This document shows positions 10,187-20,993 of a DNA stretch of 36,898 nt, piece by piece (positions within the stretch are counted from its first letter, which is position 1; the number at the start of each line of letters is the position of its first letter). The stretch spans positions 1 to 36,898 of the forward strand of contig JAAVTG010000696.1 in assembly GCA_011947345.1 (NCBI GenBank), read 5' to 3'. The notes below the pieces were generated by a model. The model saw only the letters and a program-made list of their open reading frames with translations, was not told the origin of the DNA and made no database searches. The stretch is from Phytophthora quininea (taxonomy: Eukaryota > Oomycota > Peronosporomycetes > Peronosporales > Peronosporaceae). A program made the position numbers and the translations under genes.

Positions 10187-11422
10187 CTAATAATCATCAT
10201 CGTAGTCGATAATAGCATCGCTTGCTATTAACCGGTCCGCCTTCGTGTTGGCCCACGAAATGTCGTCGTGCGCAACTTCCCGGACGGTGATGCAGGTGCT
10301 GCAGACCTTCATCATGTTGTTGCTCGCCTTGGTGTTCGGCTTCATCGCCGAATCTGTGAACGGCAGGCGGCGCTTGTATCTGGAGCACGGTCCGCAGCAG
10401 ATGCGACCGCAAAGACGGCAGTGGTGGCGCCGTACGAGGAAACCAAACTTGCGGGAACACACCATACACGATCGCTGGGTTTCGAAGGGCACCCACTCCG
10501 GCGGATGCACAATAAACTTGGCGAGCCACGCGAGCTGCGGCGGCGACAGAATATCCAACACCATCACGCCTTGATTGTTCCGGATCGTCATGCCCGCCTG
10601 CTCGCGCACGAGCGCCGCCGCCACCTTCCACAGTCCTTGTGAGACGGCGATATGCAGCACCGTGTTGCCCGACGCGTCGACCGTGTTGGGGTCGCTGCCG
10701 TTCTTCATGAGCAACTGGACGATCTCCGGCTCGTCGTTCTGCGCCGTGAGGACGTGCGCGATGATCGGGAAGACGCCTCTCTGGCTCTTGATGGTCGGGT
10801 CGGCTCCTTTCATGATCAGCAGCGCCACCACATCCGCGGCGGAAGGAGCTGCGCACGTGGCGGCAAAGTGCAGCGGCGTGTTGCCGTTGCGGTCTGGCTT
10901 GTTGATCAGCGTCCTGAACTCGGGCGCGGCGAGCAGCCTGGCGGCCTCCAAGTTGCCGTACTTGGCTGCAATGTGCAGCGCGATCTGCCGCTGCTTGTGG
11001 GACTCAATAGCGGCCAGGTCCAGCGCCTTGCCGTCGTACATGGCCAGCAGCGAGGCCACGACGTTCTCGTCGCCGCGCTTGGCGGCGCGGTGCAGCGCCG
11101 TGTAGCCCGAGGCGTCGGGCTTGTACGGGTGGTAGCCCATCTTCTTCCACTTGTTGGCCGTGACCATGCTGAAGCGCATGCTCTCGCTCTCGCGGATCGT
11201 GTTCATGCCCGAGAGCGCCTGCGAGACCTTGGTAGACACGCGCTCGCTGGTCCAGACGTGCAGCTTCTGAAGCGCCACGGGGATCTCGTAGTCCGAGTCC
11301 ATGGTGGACGTCGACGAGAAGGACGACTCCTCCTCCTCGGCGGGGTCATGCGGCGGAACGCCATGGCGCGGGCGGTGTCTTGGCGGAGTGTATCGAGGCC
11401 GGCGGCCAGATGAACTGTGCAC
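10187..11422 (-). CDS. Ankyrin-repeat protein with C-terminal FYVE zinc finger
   Basis: Uninterrupted 411-residue ORF from ATG at 11422; a second in-frame ATG at 11302 (residue 41, MDSDYEIPV) is an alternative start. Ankyrin repeats cover roughly residues 105-290, with typical GYTALHRAAKRGDENVV, NGNTPLHFAATC and SGNTVLHIAVSQG units. A FYVE domain occupies about 308-380: W310, C319-x2-C322, the basic RRHHCR block at 331-336, further Cys pairs and C374-x2-C377. FYVE domains bind phosphatidylinositol 3-phosphate on endosomes, so the protein is probably an endosomal adaptor with ankyrin repeats as the partner-binding surface. The N-terminus is low-complexity (acidic/Ser) and the C-terminus ends in an Asp/Tyr cluster. 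No intron is apparent. The precise cargo is unknown. Confidence 0.88.
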   Translation of the reverse strand: MHSSSGRRPRYTPPRHRPRHGVPPHDPAEEEESSFSSTSTMDSDYEIPVALQKLHVWTSERVSTKVSQALSGMNTIRESESMRFSMVTANKWKKMGYHPYKPDASGYTALHRAAKRGDENVVASLLAMYDGKALDLAAIESHKQRQIALHIAAKYGNLEAARLLAAPEFRTLINKPDRNGNTPLHFAATCAAPSAADVVALLIMKGADPTIKSQRGVFPIIAHVLTAQNDEPEIVQLLMKNGSDPNTVDASGNTVLHIAVSQGLWKVAAALVREQAGMTIRNNQGVMVLDILSPPQLAWLAKFIVHPPEWVPFETQRSCMVCSRKFGFLVRRHHCRLCGRICCGPCSRYKRRLPFTDSAMKPNTKASNNMMKVCSTCITVREVAHDDISWANTKADRLIASDAIIDYDDDY

Positions 11423-11958
11423 TGTACGCCGTGAGCGGCCTCACTATCGTATGGCCTATACACTATCCGAGTCCCACTGCTGTGACAGCGAGGCGACTAC
11501 AGTAATTCTTGCCTTTATCGGAGACCGACCGGCAACAAGCACACGGCCAGCTGCCGCGCGGTTAATACTCGGCACACTACACGCTGCAGAAGACTGCATT
11601 GCTTCCGGTGCCGATCTCCCGCAGCCGCAGTACATTGCAGGGTTCTTCCTCCGTCAACAAGCGATGCAAATCCCGCGCATGGGGATCTGAGTGAGCTTCC
11701 GCTTCATCCCACACGTGCTCAAAAATGCTGGCGACCACCTTAGCGCTGCGGGCTGCCACACGCCAACGCGTACGTGGCGGTGCAGGACCCCACTGCTGCA
11801 CAACACCGGACGCAGGTAGGAATCCCTCATTCTTTTTCGTCGGTCTTGCAGAGCAACAACAGCTCGAAGAGGAGAGATGGCGTTAAAGGACATTTTGCTT
11901 CATTTGCTAACTTAGAAAACTGTGGAGCTGCTACATGGCGCTCCTGACCTCTGCTGCT
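11423..11958. other. Intergenic region, nothing recognised
   Basis: About 540 bp lie between the ankyrin-FYVE start and the 3' end of the NT-C2 gene, both on the minus strand. It should hold the ankyrin-FYVE promoter. I could not identify a convincing initiator, repeat or RNA. Confidence 0.4.
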
Positions 11959-12683
11959 CTAGCAGAGATACCACAAATCGGGAAAGATCTGCCCACAGAC
12001 GTCCATGTCCTCGTCGTCGTTCATGCTCGTGCTGGAGCGCGTCAAGACGCGAGAAGCTTCGACCGCCGTCGCATTCGTGACTTCCAGCCGGTGGAGCACG
12101 TAGTGAACTTCCACGTCGGATCGCGCGCCGTCGGTGGTCGTCAAGGACGTTGATCGGTAGATGGGGCCTGCTGCGCTCGCAAACTCCTTGTCGAGGTTCA
12201 CTGCCACTTGGCCCAGTCGGTGCTTCTTGCCGAGACCGGGGCCACACTCGACACGTCGATGGTCACCTCATGATACTGGGCATCCTTCTCTCGCCGCTCA
12301 AAGACGAACTTCTCGTCAAACACAAAGTCGCCGTCCTGCTGGGACCGCGGGTGGGCCGACACTTTGGTCGTCGCGCCGCTGTGGAGGCAGCACGTGAGCC
12401 GCTGCGGCAGTGCCTGCCACTTTCCAGACCCCCAGACGCTCTTGTGGAAGGATCCGAGCGTGCTCGGACGGTCGATCTCTTCCGGGGCCTCGGCGGCTTC
12501 CACGCCGGTGATCCGCTGGATGGCCACCACGATGATCTCGCAGATCTCGCCGCGCGCGTCTTCTTCCGACTCGGACGACGTGCTGGACTCGCTGGCATCG
12601 TCTACGCTCGTCGGGCTGCTCTGGAAGCCCCACATCTTCTTATGCGGGGACGGGAACGCCTTGGCGAAGAAGCTCTTGGTCAT
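11959..12683 (-). CDS. NT-C2 (EEIG1/EHBP1-type N-terminal C2) domain protein, one frameshift
   Basis: Two overlapping minus-strand frames read as one protein. The first runs from ATG at 12683: a Ser/Glu-rich N-terminus, then EICEIIVVAIQRITGVEA (first C2 strand), WQALPQRLTCCLHSG and DFVFDEKFVFERREKD. The second continues with LGKKHRLGQVAVNLDKEF and SDVEVHYVLHRLEV and ends at 11959. The ordering matches NT-C2 domains, where a k-LG-v-inL strand follows the weeF segment. The frames differ by one base near 12230-12240, consistent with one missing G in a TGTGGCCCC stretch. The C-terminus is Asp/Ser-rich. NT-C2 proteins link membranes to cytoskeleton or organelle positioning; the role here is unknown. 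About 240 residues, so little lies beyond the domain. Confidence 0.5.
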
Positions 12684-12904
12684 GGCGGCGCAGGTCGCAA
12701 ACTGTCCTCGCGCGCCCAGCGGCAGCAGCGGGTTCTTTTGACGAGCGCCAATGGCATCGTGTCCACACCCTGCATTGATGGGGCGCTGCTGGAGAAGACC
12801 ATTGTCATGGCTGCTGGCGGTGGCTGATGTTGGCTAGCAGAGTGAGCTCTAGCGCGCTTATCGCAGAATGCGCTCGTCAGTCATGCCCGCGGTTTGGGAC
12901 GGTG

Positions 12905-14131
12905 ATGGCAAGTGGCTCGGGCCTGTCGCCATGGTCCGTTGACGGTGCTGACGACATCCTGGCGATGAATCCCGGACGCCGTGCATCGGGCGAGAGAGTG
13001 AGCCCGCTCGGCACGCCACCTCCATCGCATGCGGCGCGGAAGGATCGAGGATGCCAGCCGCCCGAGGTCGATTGTGGCAACAGGAGTCATCGTGGTGATA
13101 GTTTGAAGGAGGGCGGTCTTTACATGGATTTGGCGCTGGGATTGCTGAAGGAGCTCGAAGCGCTCCGAGTTGCCGAGGACGCTCGATTGGCGTGCGAAAC
13201 GGAGCCGAAACCGAGCCGCGTGCTGGCGACGGCAACCGCTTTCAAACAGCGCAAACAACGACGACGCCATGCTGCGTCAAGTCACACGAAGCGGCCTGAG
13301 CCCGTCGCAAAGAATAAGTTAGTTCACTGCTCGCACTCGACTCCGCCGCAGTCGTTTCGGGCGGTTGCGAACCCCAGAGCGCGTGCCCGGAGCAACGCTA
13401 CGAAAATGCAAGGCGCGGGTGGTTGAGTCCTGGCAGCAATGGTTTCTTGCAGCACCGGCAGCGCAGGAAAGGAGAGCTCTTACCATGCGAATACAAAAGC
13501 TAGAGATGTGGAACAGCTTGGGCTTCTTCTTCTTCTTCGGCCTCGGTAAACCTTTGGCAACGTACGCATAAGCCGATCCCGAACAAAAACGGACCGGGGG
13601 CATTCGCTCCGATGGACGCGGCGGCGTCGGGGCAGCACGAGCGCTGTGCGCGTCCCAGCACACTCGTCCCGCCACGGTCAAGCAGCAGCAGATCCCCCTT
13701 ACCAACAGCAGCGACTCAGTCGCGAGGTGGCGCAGCTGGCGCCCGGAGTGTTCGATGCCAGCGCTGGCTTCGGCGGCTTCGGCCTCCCGAAGAACGGCAT
13801 TTACCATACAAGAACACGCGAGGAACAGGAGACGAGCACAGCTACGACGCGGTTCCAGGACGTGCGGTCGCCTACCTCGAGGAGCGACGACTGGAAGAAG
13901 CAGCTCCAGCACAAACTGTACCAACCACCAGCAAGACCTCCCCACGCTTTTATCCAGAGCAATAAGCTGCTCGGTGTTGATCCATCCTTCTTGGACACGA
14001 TCGGGAGCCTCGTAGCTTCAAATGAGAACGCTGGGAGCAACTCACAAGTAACTTCACATTTGCAGAGCCAACCGCTACCGCTAACAGCCCCACTGCAGAT
14101 CCAGCCGCAGAAGAGGAGGAGAGCTCAATGA
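12905..14131 (+). CDS. Unknown basic protein locus, probable multi-exon gene, first part
   Basis: Protein-like segments run in the same direction but in different frames. From ATG 12905, the segment MDLALGLLKELEALRVAED is followed by a basic stretch (FKQRKQRRRHAA). A second segment near 13365-13545 contains RVVESWQQWFLAAPAAQERR and TMRIQKLEMW. A third, about 13571-14131, contains REVAQLAPGVFDASAGFGG, GLPKNGIYHTRTREEQE and DDWKKQLQHKLYQPPARP. Possible donors are GTTAGT at 13318 and GTAAAC near 13546, but no splice set I tried restores a clean frame, so exon limits are approximate. It is rich in Arg/Gln/Ser. No domain was recognised. It may be one gene with the ORF ending at 14768, or may include frameshift errors like those in neighbouring genes. 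Confidence 0.3.
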
Positions 14132-14168
14132 GCAGCATCAAGTACAATATCCAAATGCTGTTGCTCCG

Positions 14169-14768
14169 ATGAGGAAACGCCCAAGAAGATTGTATGGTAA
14201 TCTAGGCGATGCCGAGTACAGCGCCGTCTGTGTCGCGTTCGCTGACTTCGCCGCTGCTCGAGCGTTGCAGCAAGCTGCTGGCTTCACAAGCACAGTACCC
14301 TCGTTTCCTCCTCGGTTCTCTCTATCAAATAGTAGTCGACCACTGGACCAATCTGCTGACGAAGTTCCTGTCGATGAAAGTGGGCGGAGGCCGCGAAAGA
14401 GCAAGCTGGACGTGCCTGTGAGGATCGCGAATGGTCCTTCGATGGTGAGGGATCGCACTGTGGTGATCTTCTGCAAGCGCGACTTCATGCGCTTCCAAGC
14501 TGTCAAAATATGGCGGAGGTATCACGAGCAGCAGCAGCAGCAGCGGAGAGGGCGACGCCGAATTCGTGTCGCCAACAAGCGCATGCGCTACAACCGTGAC
14601 GAAATGGACGAAACTCCCAGGCCGCTCATCAAGAGAGCCCCAGACAAGCGGATGAGTCGCCAAGGAGAGGGACGAGCAGCCTCCCAAGTGATGACGATCT
14701 ACCCGATGCCAAAGCAAGAGCAGAGATGGCGTTGCTGCGGCATGGACCATGACAAGCTTCAACGTTAG
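14169..14768 (+). CDS. Unknown basic, Gln-rich protein (possible 3' part of the preceding locus)
   Basis: Open frame of about 200 residues. It contains GDAEYSAVCVAFADFAAARA, a segment RTVVIFCKRDFMRFQAVKIW leading into WRRYHEQQQQQRRGRRRIR (a CAG run at about 14528-14544), and a basic tail. The frame is already open upstream of the ATG at 14169, so this is likely an internal or 3' exon continuing 12905-14131, and its last bases overlap the longest possible HPS3 reading frame. I recognise no family. The Arg/Gln-rich character suggests nucleic-acid or microtubule binding at most, which is speculation. Confidence 0.3.
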   Translation: MRKRPRRLYGNLGDAEYSAVCVAFADFAAARALQQAAGFTSTVPSFPPRFSLSNSSRPLDQSADEVPVDESGRRPRKSKLDVPVRIANGPSMVRDRTVVIFCKRDFMRFQAVKIWRRYHEQQQQQRRGRRRIRVANKRMRYNRDEMDETPRPLIKRAPDKRMSRQGEGRAASQVMTIYPMPKQEQRWRCCGMDHDKLQR

Positions 14769-14814
14769 GGGTACACTCGAGGTTACATTGCATCGGGAGG
14801 AAAAAGTATCCGGG

Positions 14815-17800
14815 ATGGAGTCGCTCTTCGTGCGATCTCTGGCGCTGGGGACGTCTCCGCAGGAGGGCCAGACGCTGGCCAGCGCCTCCCGCACGACGGC
14901 CGACGCCACCTTCGCCGTGGCCAGTGGGCTGGAGGGCGTCATCCGCGTGTACGCCGCATCCTGCTCGGCTCTCTTGCACGAATTCTCGGCCATCCACAGT
15001 CACGTCCACGCGCTGCACTACACGAGCTTCTCGGACTCGCTAGTGACGCTCGAGAGCGACACGCAGGACGACGATGCAGAGACGTTTCTGTGTGTGTATC
15101 ACGACTGGCGAGAGCGCAAGATGGTACGGGGCTACACGCTGCCGTTGGGGGTGCTGGAGAGTCCGTCCTCTAGCCGCAAGGCGGACTGTGTGGCGGTTTG
15201 CAGCTTCACCGGCCGCGTGGTGGTGGCCATGGGCACGGTGCTTAATATCTGGCAGTGCAGCCATGGCTTCTTTGAGCACGTGATGGAGCTCAAAGTGGAC
15301 ATGAGTCAACGCCACGCCTTCATGCAGGTCGAGTACGTGGCCATCCACGGCGTTTACGTGGCCTTCGCCTCGCAGACGGAGGTGAGAGTGATGGAGATCC
15401 ACGTGCAGAGCTCAAAGGAGGGCGAGCAGAAGCAGCCAGCAAAGCTAGATGCAGCTCTGGACGAGTGGAGCGGCAAGCAAAGTGGGGACGGCGTCCCTCG
15501 GGACTCGAGTCAGTGTGTGACAGTGTCGGGGAGTGGAGATATCGACAAGTTTGTGGAAGTAACGGTGCCCTGCTCGGCCTACAGCACCATGGAAGCCGAC
15601 ACTCGACGGGAGCAGGATGAACGACGCATTTTCGAGGAGCAGGAGCAGATCCCGATGGTGCTGGGCCGCAACGAAGCCCAGCAAGAGGCCTGGAATTTGG
15701 CTGGCCTCGTCAAGGGCCAGGATATCCGCACCAACCAGGCTATGTCCTATTTCATCCGCGAGTGATGTGAGCGTGCTACTGCAGCGCTTCCTGCCTCCCA
15801 ACCATAGTGTTCGCTCTCTCAAGTTCTTGCCGGAAACGATCGACAATCGTGTGTGTGTCGAGACGAGAAGCTATACACGACTGCTTGTGGCAACGGAAAA
15901 GCACGCTTTCCTGTATTACTTTTTTCGGAAGAGGTCGACTCCACGCGGAAGACAATGTCGAAGAAGGTGCTGGGCAAAGGTGAGCGAACGCGGTCAAGAG
16001 GAATGCGCAAGCCTATTAAACTGGGCAAAGTTGTTGTGGGACAAAACAGGGATTCTTTTACGAGCGTGGAGGATGAGCAAGATGACGGAAATGCCGACGG
16101 ATCGACCGAATCTGGTCGTGTGGTTATGCACTACAGCTTTACGTCGGCGGTCACCAGCATTTCTGCTAATAGCTCCTTCCTGTTTGTAGCGACGCTGTCT
16201 GGCTTGCAAGTATGGTCCATTTGGAGTCCATGCCACTACATGGCAGCTAGCCGTGCGCTGAGCAAGTCTCTCGTGCCGCAGCCCTCGCAACCGCAGCTAC
16301 TGTGTACTCAACCAATCCCGTATCCAGTAGCGCAGATTGCTGCGCTTGACGCGTACGTTGTCTTGCTCCCGCAAGTGAAGGCATTGGCCTACCAAAGATC
16401 ACATGACCTCGTGCACGTAGCCAGTCTGGCTGCCTCTGAGCGTCTACCGGAAGCAGAGTTCGAGATGCGACCTCCTATTGAGTACGCCGAACACCCGTCG
16501 CGACGCAGCGTGTTGATTTTCCAGCAAAGCCCACCTTCATTGGTGTTCTCGTATGTGCGACAAGGAGTGCTGTCTACCGACGGCGAGATGAAGCCGTTCC
16601 AGATCGACTTGTTGTTGAGTTTGTTTTCGCTCTATCGGTACCGTGCTGACGTGGGCTTTGACATCCTTCGGTTTGCCTCCAGTGATGATTCCAGTCGCAG
16701 TGTGTCGGACCGAAAGGAGCAATTGGCATTGGAGCTTGAAACGAAGCTGTACGACCGTCTTGCTAGAGAATGTGCAGCCGATTTGGCTGGAGTTTTCATG
16801 TCGGAGCATCACCGTAACCTAGAGCGTGCTGCCTTGCTGTACGTGGCTTCAAACGTCCCCTCGATCGAAGTGGTGCATCGTCTACAAGGTATCATTGGCG
16901 ATGTGGATCGGTCGGATGTGATCAAAGCTACAGGGAAATACCTAGAAGCGTTTGTTTTCCTCCGCCATCTTCTCTTGCTGATGTGTGTGCCTCGCAATTA
17001 GTACAGGAAACTATCCAAGAAGACCCCAAGTTTACGAGGATCGTACTGCAGCACTACGGTAAATACTTCCCGGAGCAACTATCTCGCTTGATTGTGGATG
17101 CGTCGCTGAAATGGTCACTGGAAGACATTGGCTTTGCTCTCGAAAAATTGGAAGAGTCCACCAGCCACAGCGTTCTTGTCAAGATTGCTAAACTCGTTCT
17201 TATCCTACGCTCATCCACCTTCCCAGCAGAAGAATGGGGGCGTATCGACGCTTCTGAAGTGATTTCGGTCGAGAGTTTCGTTCAACAATGCTCAAGTGAC
17301 TCCATGGTGGACCTCGTACAAGACTTGCTGCAGAACCACGTCGATGCCCTCATTCACTTGACAGTGACGCATCCTGACTTACTGGTCCACGAAGTTTCGG
17401 TCTCTGGTCATGACAAGCGTCGTCGATTCTCCAGCTCTAAGTTGACGAAGGTGCTACTTGAGAATGCCCCTCTGCAGTATTTGGACATATTGGAACGCAT
17501 TTTTAACAACGCAATCGGTCGCCAGGAGACGATTCAATCAACGATCCACTTCTGCTTAAACTCCATCGGCGATGCTGCAGTCGAATCGGCCAGGAGAATT
17601 GCCTCGACTGTTGCAGCCCCAGAGTCGACCGAGTCGCCCATGTCGTTCGTTCCTGATCAAGCCTTCGTCTTGCGCTTTTTGGTCTTCGTGCTTCAGATGT
17701 TTCCGACGCTTCAGCAATTATCCGAGAAAGAAGAAGTGCAAGACGACGAAGAAGACTTGCACCGCGCAAAAGCTGCTGTTGCAGTGGAGTTGACACGATT

Positions 17801-18701
17801 GTGTGTAAGGTTAAGCTCATGTTTTCACGGCTCGGAGAGCTGCGATGTGGATGGACGTGTGGGGTCGACCGTGTGTGGTCTATTCGAAGCGATGGTGGCA
17901 GAGTCAACTGGTCTGAGTATGCTTCCTGAGTGGGTGCAAGAGTACCTGAAGAAACGTTGTCTGTCTCCGACGCCTAGACTACGAGAAACTCTGGCCTTTT
18001 GTTCTACCAAACTCTGGGGTTACTGCACGAGAAGGACTTGATACTCCCGCAGGATGTCTTGTCAACGTACGAGATCAAAACCTCCGGACAGGCCGAGTCG
18101 ACCGAGACGGTGTGGGAGCTCGAGAACGACTTGGCTGCTCTTGTTGTTTTGCTGACGTTGCCACGCGTGTCCAGGTACGCCTACAGTGGCTTCTTCGTGA
18201 TATCTTAGGGAACTGATTGGTTTGCTCTGTGTTTTCGTTCAGAACGGCGGATGGCTTAAAGCTCATTGCCAAGCGGCCTGATTTTGTTAACTTGTTTCTT
18301 CCGTATGGGAAAAGCTTCTGTGTGACTCTGGATGAGTGGCGCTTCCTGATCAGCACGCTGTCGTCCACTTCCGACAACTCGTTAGAGGTACGGCGTCTCT
18401 AACTTGTTGAAATCCCCAGTTTGAATTCATTACTTTGTTTCCAGGTGGACAACTCGACCTCCCACGATGAAAACGTGATCTTAGAGAACATTCTCAGCCA
18501 CGTGTGCTCCACTCTCAGCCCAGAAGACTTGCTTCAGGTTCTGCCAGACGACGGCGATATCGCGTTGTACATGTCGACCATCGAGGTCAGTATGCGACTG
18601 GACCAAGTCCGCGACAAGCAAAAAGTGATTTGTTGAGTGCTGCCGCCGGGTGAAAGGGATATCCTTCTGACGCGGTCAATCTGCTGAAGGAGGCTCTGTG
18701 A
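14815..18701 (+). CDS. HPS3: HPS3-like protein, BLOC-2 subunit homologue (several frame breaks)
   Basis: Large protein (about 1,240 residues when fragments are read in order) resembling human HPS3, a BLOC-2 subunit for lysosome-related organelle trafficking. N-terminal beta-propeller-like region: HALHYTSFSDSLVTLE then FLCVYHDWRERKM parallels the HPS3 segment around YVNWRNKR. LLQRFLPPNHSVRSLKFLPE parallels YRRFAPD and the following LLP segment. The end, LLQVLPDDGDIALYMSTIE, parallels the HPS3 terminus (MNVLPEDGTATF). The middle is helical-repeat-like (SLEDIGFALEKLEE). Clean introns are 18175-18242 and 18388-18444. Frame changes without good splice sites occur at about 15771 and at homopolymers 15920-15925 (T6), 16955-16958 (T4), 17997-18000 (T4) and 18620-18624 (A5). 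The coding trace then ends at TGA 18699-18701, with one in-frame stop before it. An upstream in-frame ATG lies at 14749. Confidence 0.7.
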
Positions 18702-18740
18702 CGGCAGCCCGCGCTCCAAATGCAGTTCCTTGTTTCTCCA

Positions 18741-20103
18741 TTAGCTTTGTAATGGCTTCGATGTACTGTGGACAAAGATATGAGTTATTGAATAACAGGT
18801 CAAGGGCAAAGATCGTACCGCGGCACGCGTCTGACGGAAATGCAGCTTTTGATCAGCTTGAACGAATGTTCGGAACTGGACGACCCATTTCTTGTTGGGC
18901 TCCAGCGCCACGTAACCTTCGTTGCCTCGTGCACGTCGAATGATGCTGTCCTCTTCCTGCTGGTTCTCGTCGAATAGAAACTTGGCCTTCTCCAGCTCAG
19001 ATGCCGCCGTAGTTGTGAAGCCACGTCCGCTGCTTCCTCGAGTGGTAGACGCATCCAAAAACGAGGACGTCGCGCCTTCAGCATCCAGACTTACGGTCCC
19101 ATCCGCTGCGGCAACGACCAGCGGCTCCCAAAACAGCAGCCGATCCATGTCCTGCACGAACGCTCGCACGGTTGAGGACGGAATGTCTGAAGGCAATCGA
19201 ATATCCAGTCGAAGTGGCCAAAGAAAGTTGTGGAACACCTCGGTTGTGTTGCTGACTGTGCCGCTTGCAGGGATGAACGTCTTGGTGTTGTCCTGTGTGG
19301 ACAGCACGATGAACCCGAGCGGCGCGTCACAAATATTCCCTTTCCTCGCCCCGTAGAAGTAGACTCGAGAGTCTAGATGCAGCATATTGGCCATGAACAT
19401 GTAGTGCGCCCCCATGACATTCTTCAGCTGCACAACAACAGTCAATACCCAACACCATGAGAAGAGGAAGGACAACAGTACCAAGGGCAAAGCTGCCAAT
19501 GCGATAGAGACGAAGAAGCCGACTGAGAACAGCAGTCGAAGCTCGTTCGAGTCTTCGATCTGAGGAGCGACGTAGTAGGTGTAGACGACCAGCACTAGCA
19601 GCAGCATCTTGGCCAGCGTTGTGCCCTCGTACAGCAGCGTCATGCGGCCTGCCTTCTCGTCTTTCTTGTAGCCTTTGACGCCCTTGCGGACGATCACTTC
19701 TCTCAGCACGTTGCCCCCAGCGTCCATCCAGATGATGAAGCAGACCCCAAAGAGCCAGGCAGGCCACTGGTACAGCAGCAACGACAGTCTCGAGACCAGG
19801 ATGGCGATCCACAACAGACCCGCTCGACACACGAGCGACGTCTGCCACATCATCATCCGACGAGCTTCATCCGGCCAGCTGCAGAAGAAATCAATAAATA
19901 CTCAAATCAATGATTGCATGCTTTTGGACGTACATCCACTTGTTGGGGCAGGCCTTGCGGACGATCCAGAAGAGGCAGCGCGCGATGGGGTTGGCCAGCA
20001 CCGTGGAGAGGAAGAAGAGCACGATGGAGATGTAGGTCTTGATGTTGCCGCGCCTGGTCTCGTCCCACCAGTCCGCCCATGTCGACACCATCGCGCTGAG
20101 CAA
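18741..20103 (-). CDS. Multi-pass membrane protein, probable MscS-like mechanosensitive channel family
   Basis: Two exons: 20103-19934 and 19878-18741, with a 55-nt intron (donor GTACGT, acceptor CTGCAG). Spliced length is 1,308 nt, giving 435 residues in one clean frame. At least five hydrophobic helices are visible: TYISIVLFFLSTVLANPIA, GLLWIAILVSRLSLLLY, WLFGVCFIIWM, KMLLLVLVVYTYYVAP and a double span FSVGFFVSIALAALPLVLL. The soluble C-terminal part contains LGFIVLSTQDNTKTFIPASG then FHNFLWPLRLDIRLPSD, which resembles the MscS beta-domain run ending in an IPN-like loop and the following strand. The family call is a structural resemblance, not a clear motif match. If correct it would be a tension-gated channel of plasma or organelle membrane. 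It is convergent with the HPS3-like gene, about 40 bp apart. Confidence 0.5.
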
Positions 20104-20165
20104 AATAAATGATGAAAAGACGCGTGTTCCGTCACAATGTATACTAGAATTGTCAAAAGGTAACT

Positions 20166-20861
20166 CTATTGCAGCTCTTCGTCTTCCTCGTCGTAGGACT
20201 CGTAGCCAGCACTGCCAGCTCCTTCTCCATTAGCGATGTCTTCTTTCTCCAGCTTGCGCAGATACGCGCGACGCTCGCGTTCGCGCATGCCGTCCAGTTG
20301 GCTCTCGAACTCTTGCGCCTTCTTCTCGTGCTCGGCCGCCAGCTCTTGCTCACTGCAACAGGCAAAACAAGCAGAAAATGAGTCTCCAAAAGCATCCGCC
20401 CACTCAGCAGCAGAGTCCGCACCTCGCGACGATCTCCTTGCTCTGGCAGCACTTGGCGCAAACGTCTCTCGACTAGCAATAAAGCCACAATTGTTCAGCA
20501 CACTTCCCCCGCAGTAAATGGCATAAAGTCTCGGTCACCTTGGCACAAGGGTCACACGCTGCGTGGTAGGCGGACGTCACCGCCTTCTGGTGGCAGTAAA
20601 TGCTGCAACAAGAGCCTAGTCAGCGGATACAATGCAATGCAGTGCAGTGGTTGCAACTCACCAGGAGCCTGGCTGCGTGAGCGGCTTGTATTTGCGGTAC
20701 TTCTTGCGCCACTCGATCTGCGCGCGGCACTTCTCGCACAGGCCGTGGATGGGCATGGACAGGATGCGCTCCGTCTTCTTTGACTTGGGGTTGTGCTTGA
20801 ACGCGAACGTGTTCTGGTGCTTGGGCGCGCGCTTCTTCACGTTGCCTCGCTGCGAGCTCAT
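20166..20861 (-). CDS. DUF2039 zinc-binding protein, C9orf85 homologue, 4 exons
   Basis: Exons 20861-20662, 20602-20539, 20472-20423 and 20352-20166 (introns 59-70 nt, acceptors CAG or TAG) join to 501 nt, 166 residues, without a frame conflict. I chose the ATG at 20861 because MSSQRGNV then KHQNTFAFKHNP matches the start of human C9orf85 (MSSQKGNV, KHQNTFSFKND). It is followed by CEKCRAQIEWRKKYRKYKPL, CIYCHQKAV, CDPCAK and RDVCAKCCQSKEIV: four Cys pairs that define the DUF2039 family and probably bind zinc. The C-terminal 60 residues form a charged helix (EHEKKAQEFESQLDGMRERE) and an acidic tail. The biochemical role of this conserved eukaryotic family is unknown. It is divergent from FUZ. 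Confidence 0.85.
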
Positions 20862-20993
20862 GGTCAAGCAGTTGCTGTTAGTGATGCCCAGTCGTTTGGT
20901 GGAGTGCCTCTACCTTTTAGATCGCTCTATAGTGATTTTAGCGTCCATACAAGCCTTCTTTGGCCGCGCGAGTTGGCCACACAAAATGCATGG
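20862..20993. promoter_or_regulatory. 132-bp bidirectional intergenic promoter between DUF2039 gene and FUZ
   Basis: The start codons of the minus-strand DUF2039 gene (20861) and plus-strand FUZ (20994) are separated by only 132 bp, so both core promoters must lie here or overlap the 5' coding ends. I see no canonical oomycete initiator in it. Co-regulation is an inference from spacing alone. Confidence 0.45.

Noticed and set aside
10652..11413. 253-residue plus-strand ORF opposite the ankyrin-FYVE gene
   Set aside because: Val/Arg/Gly-rich antisense shadow; the minus strand carries defined ankyrin and FYVE motifs.
13319..13945. 208-residue minus-strand ORF
   Set aside because: Cys/Arg/Leu-rich without motifs, with a Lys run from a TTC microsatellite; judged a shadow of plus-strand coding segments.
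14325..14993. 222-residue minus-strand ORF near the HPS3 start
   Set aside because: Overlaps the conserved HPS3 N-terminus on the other strand and shows Leu/Pro/Ser-rich shadow composition.
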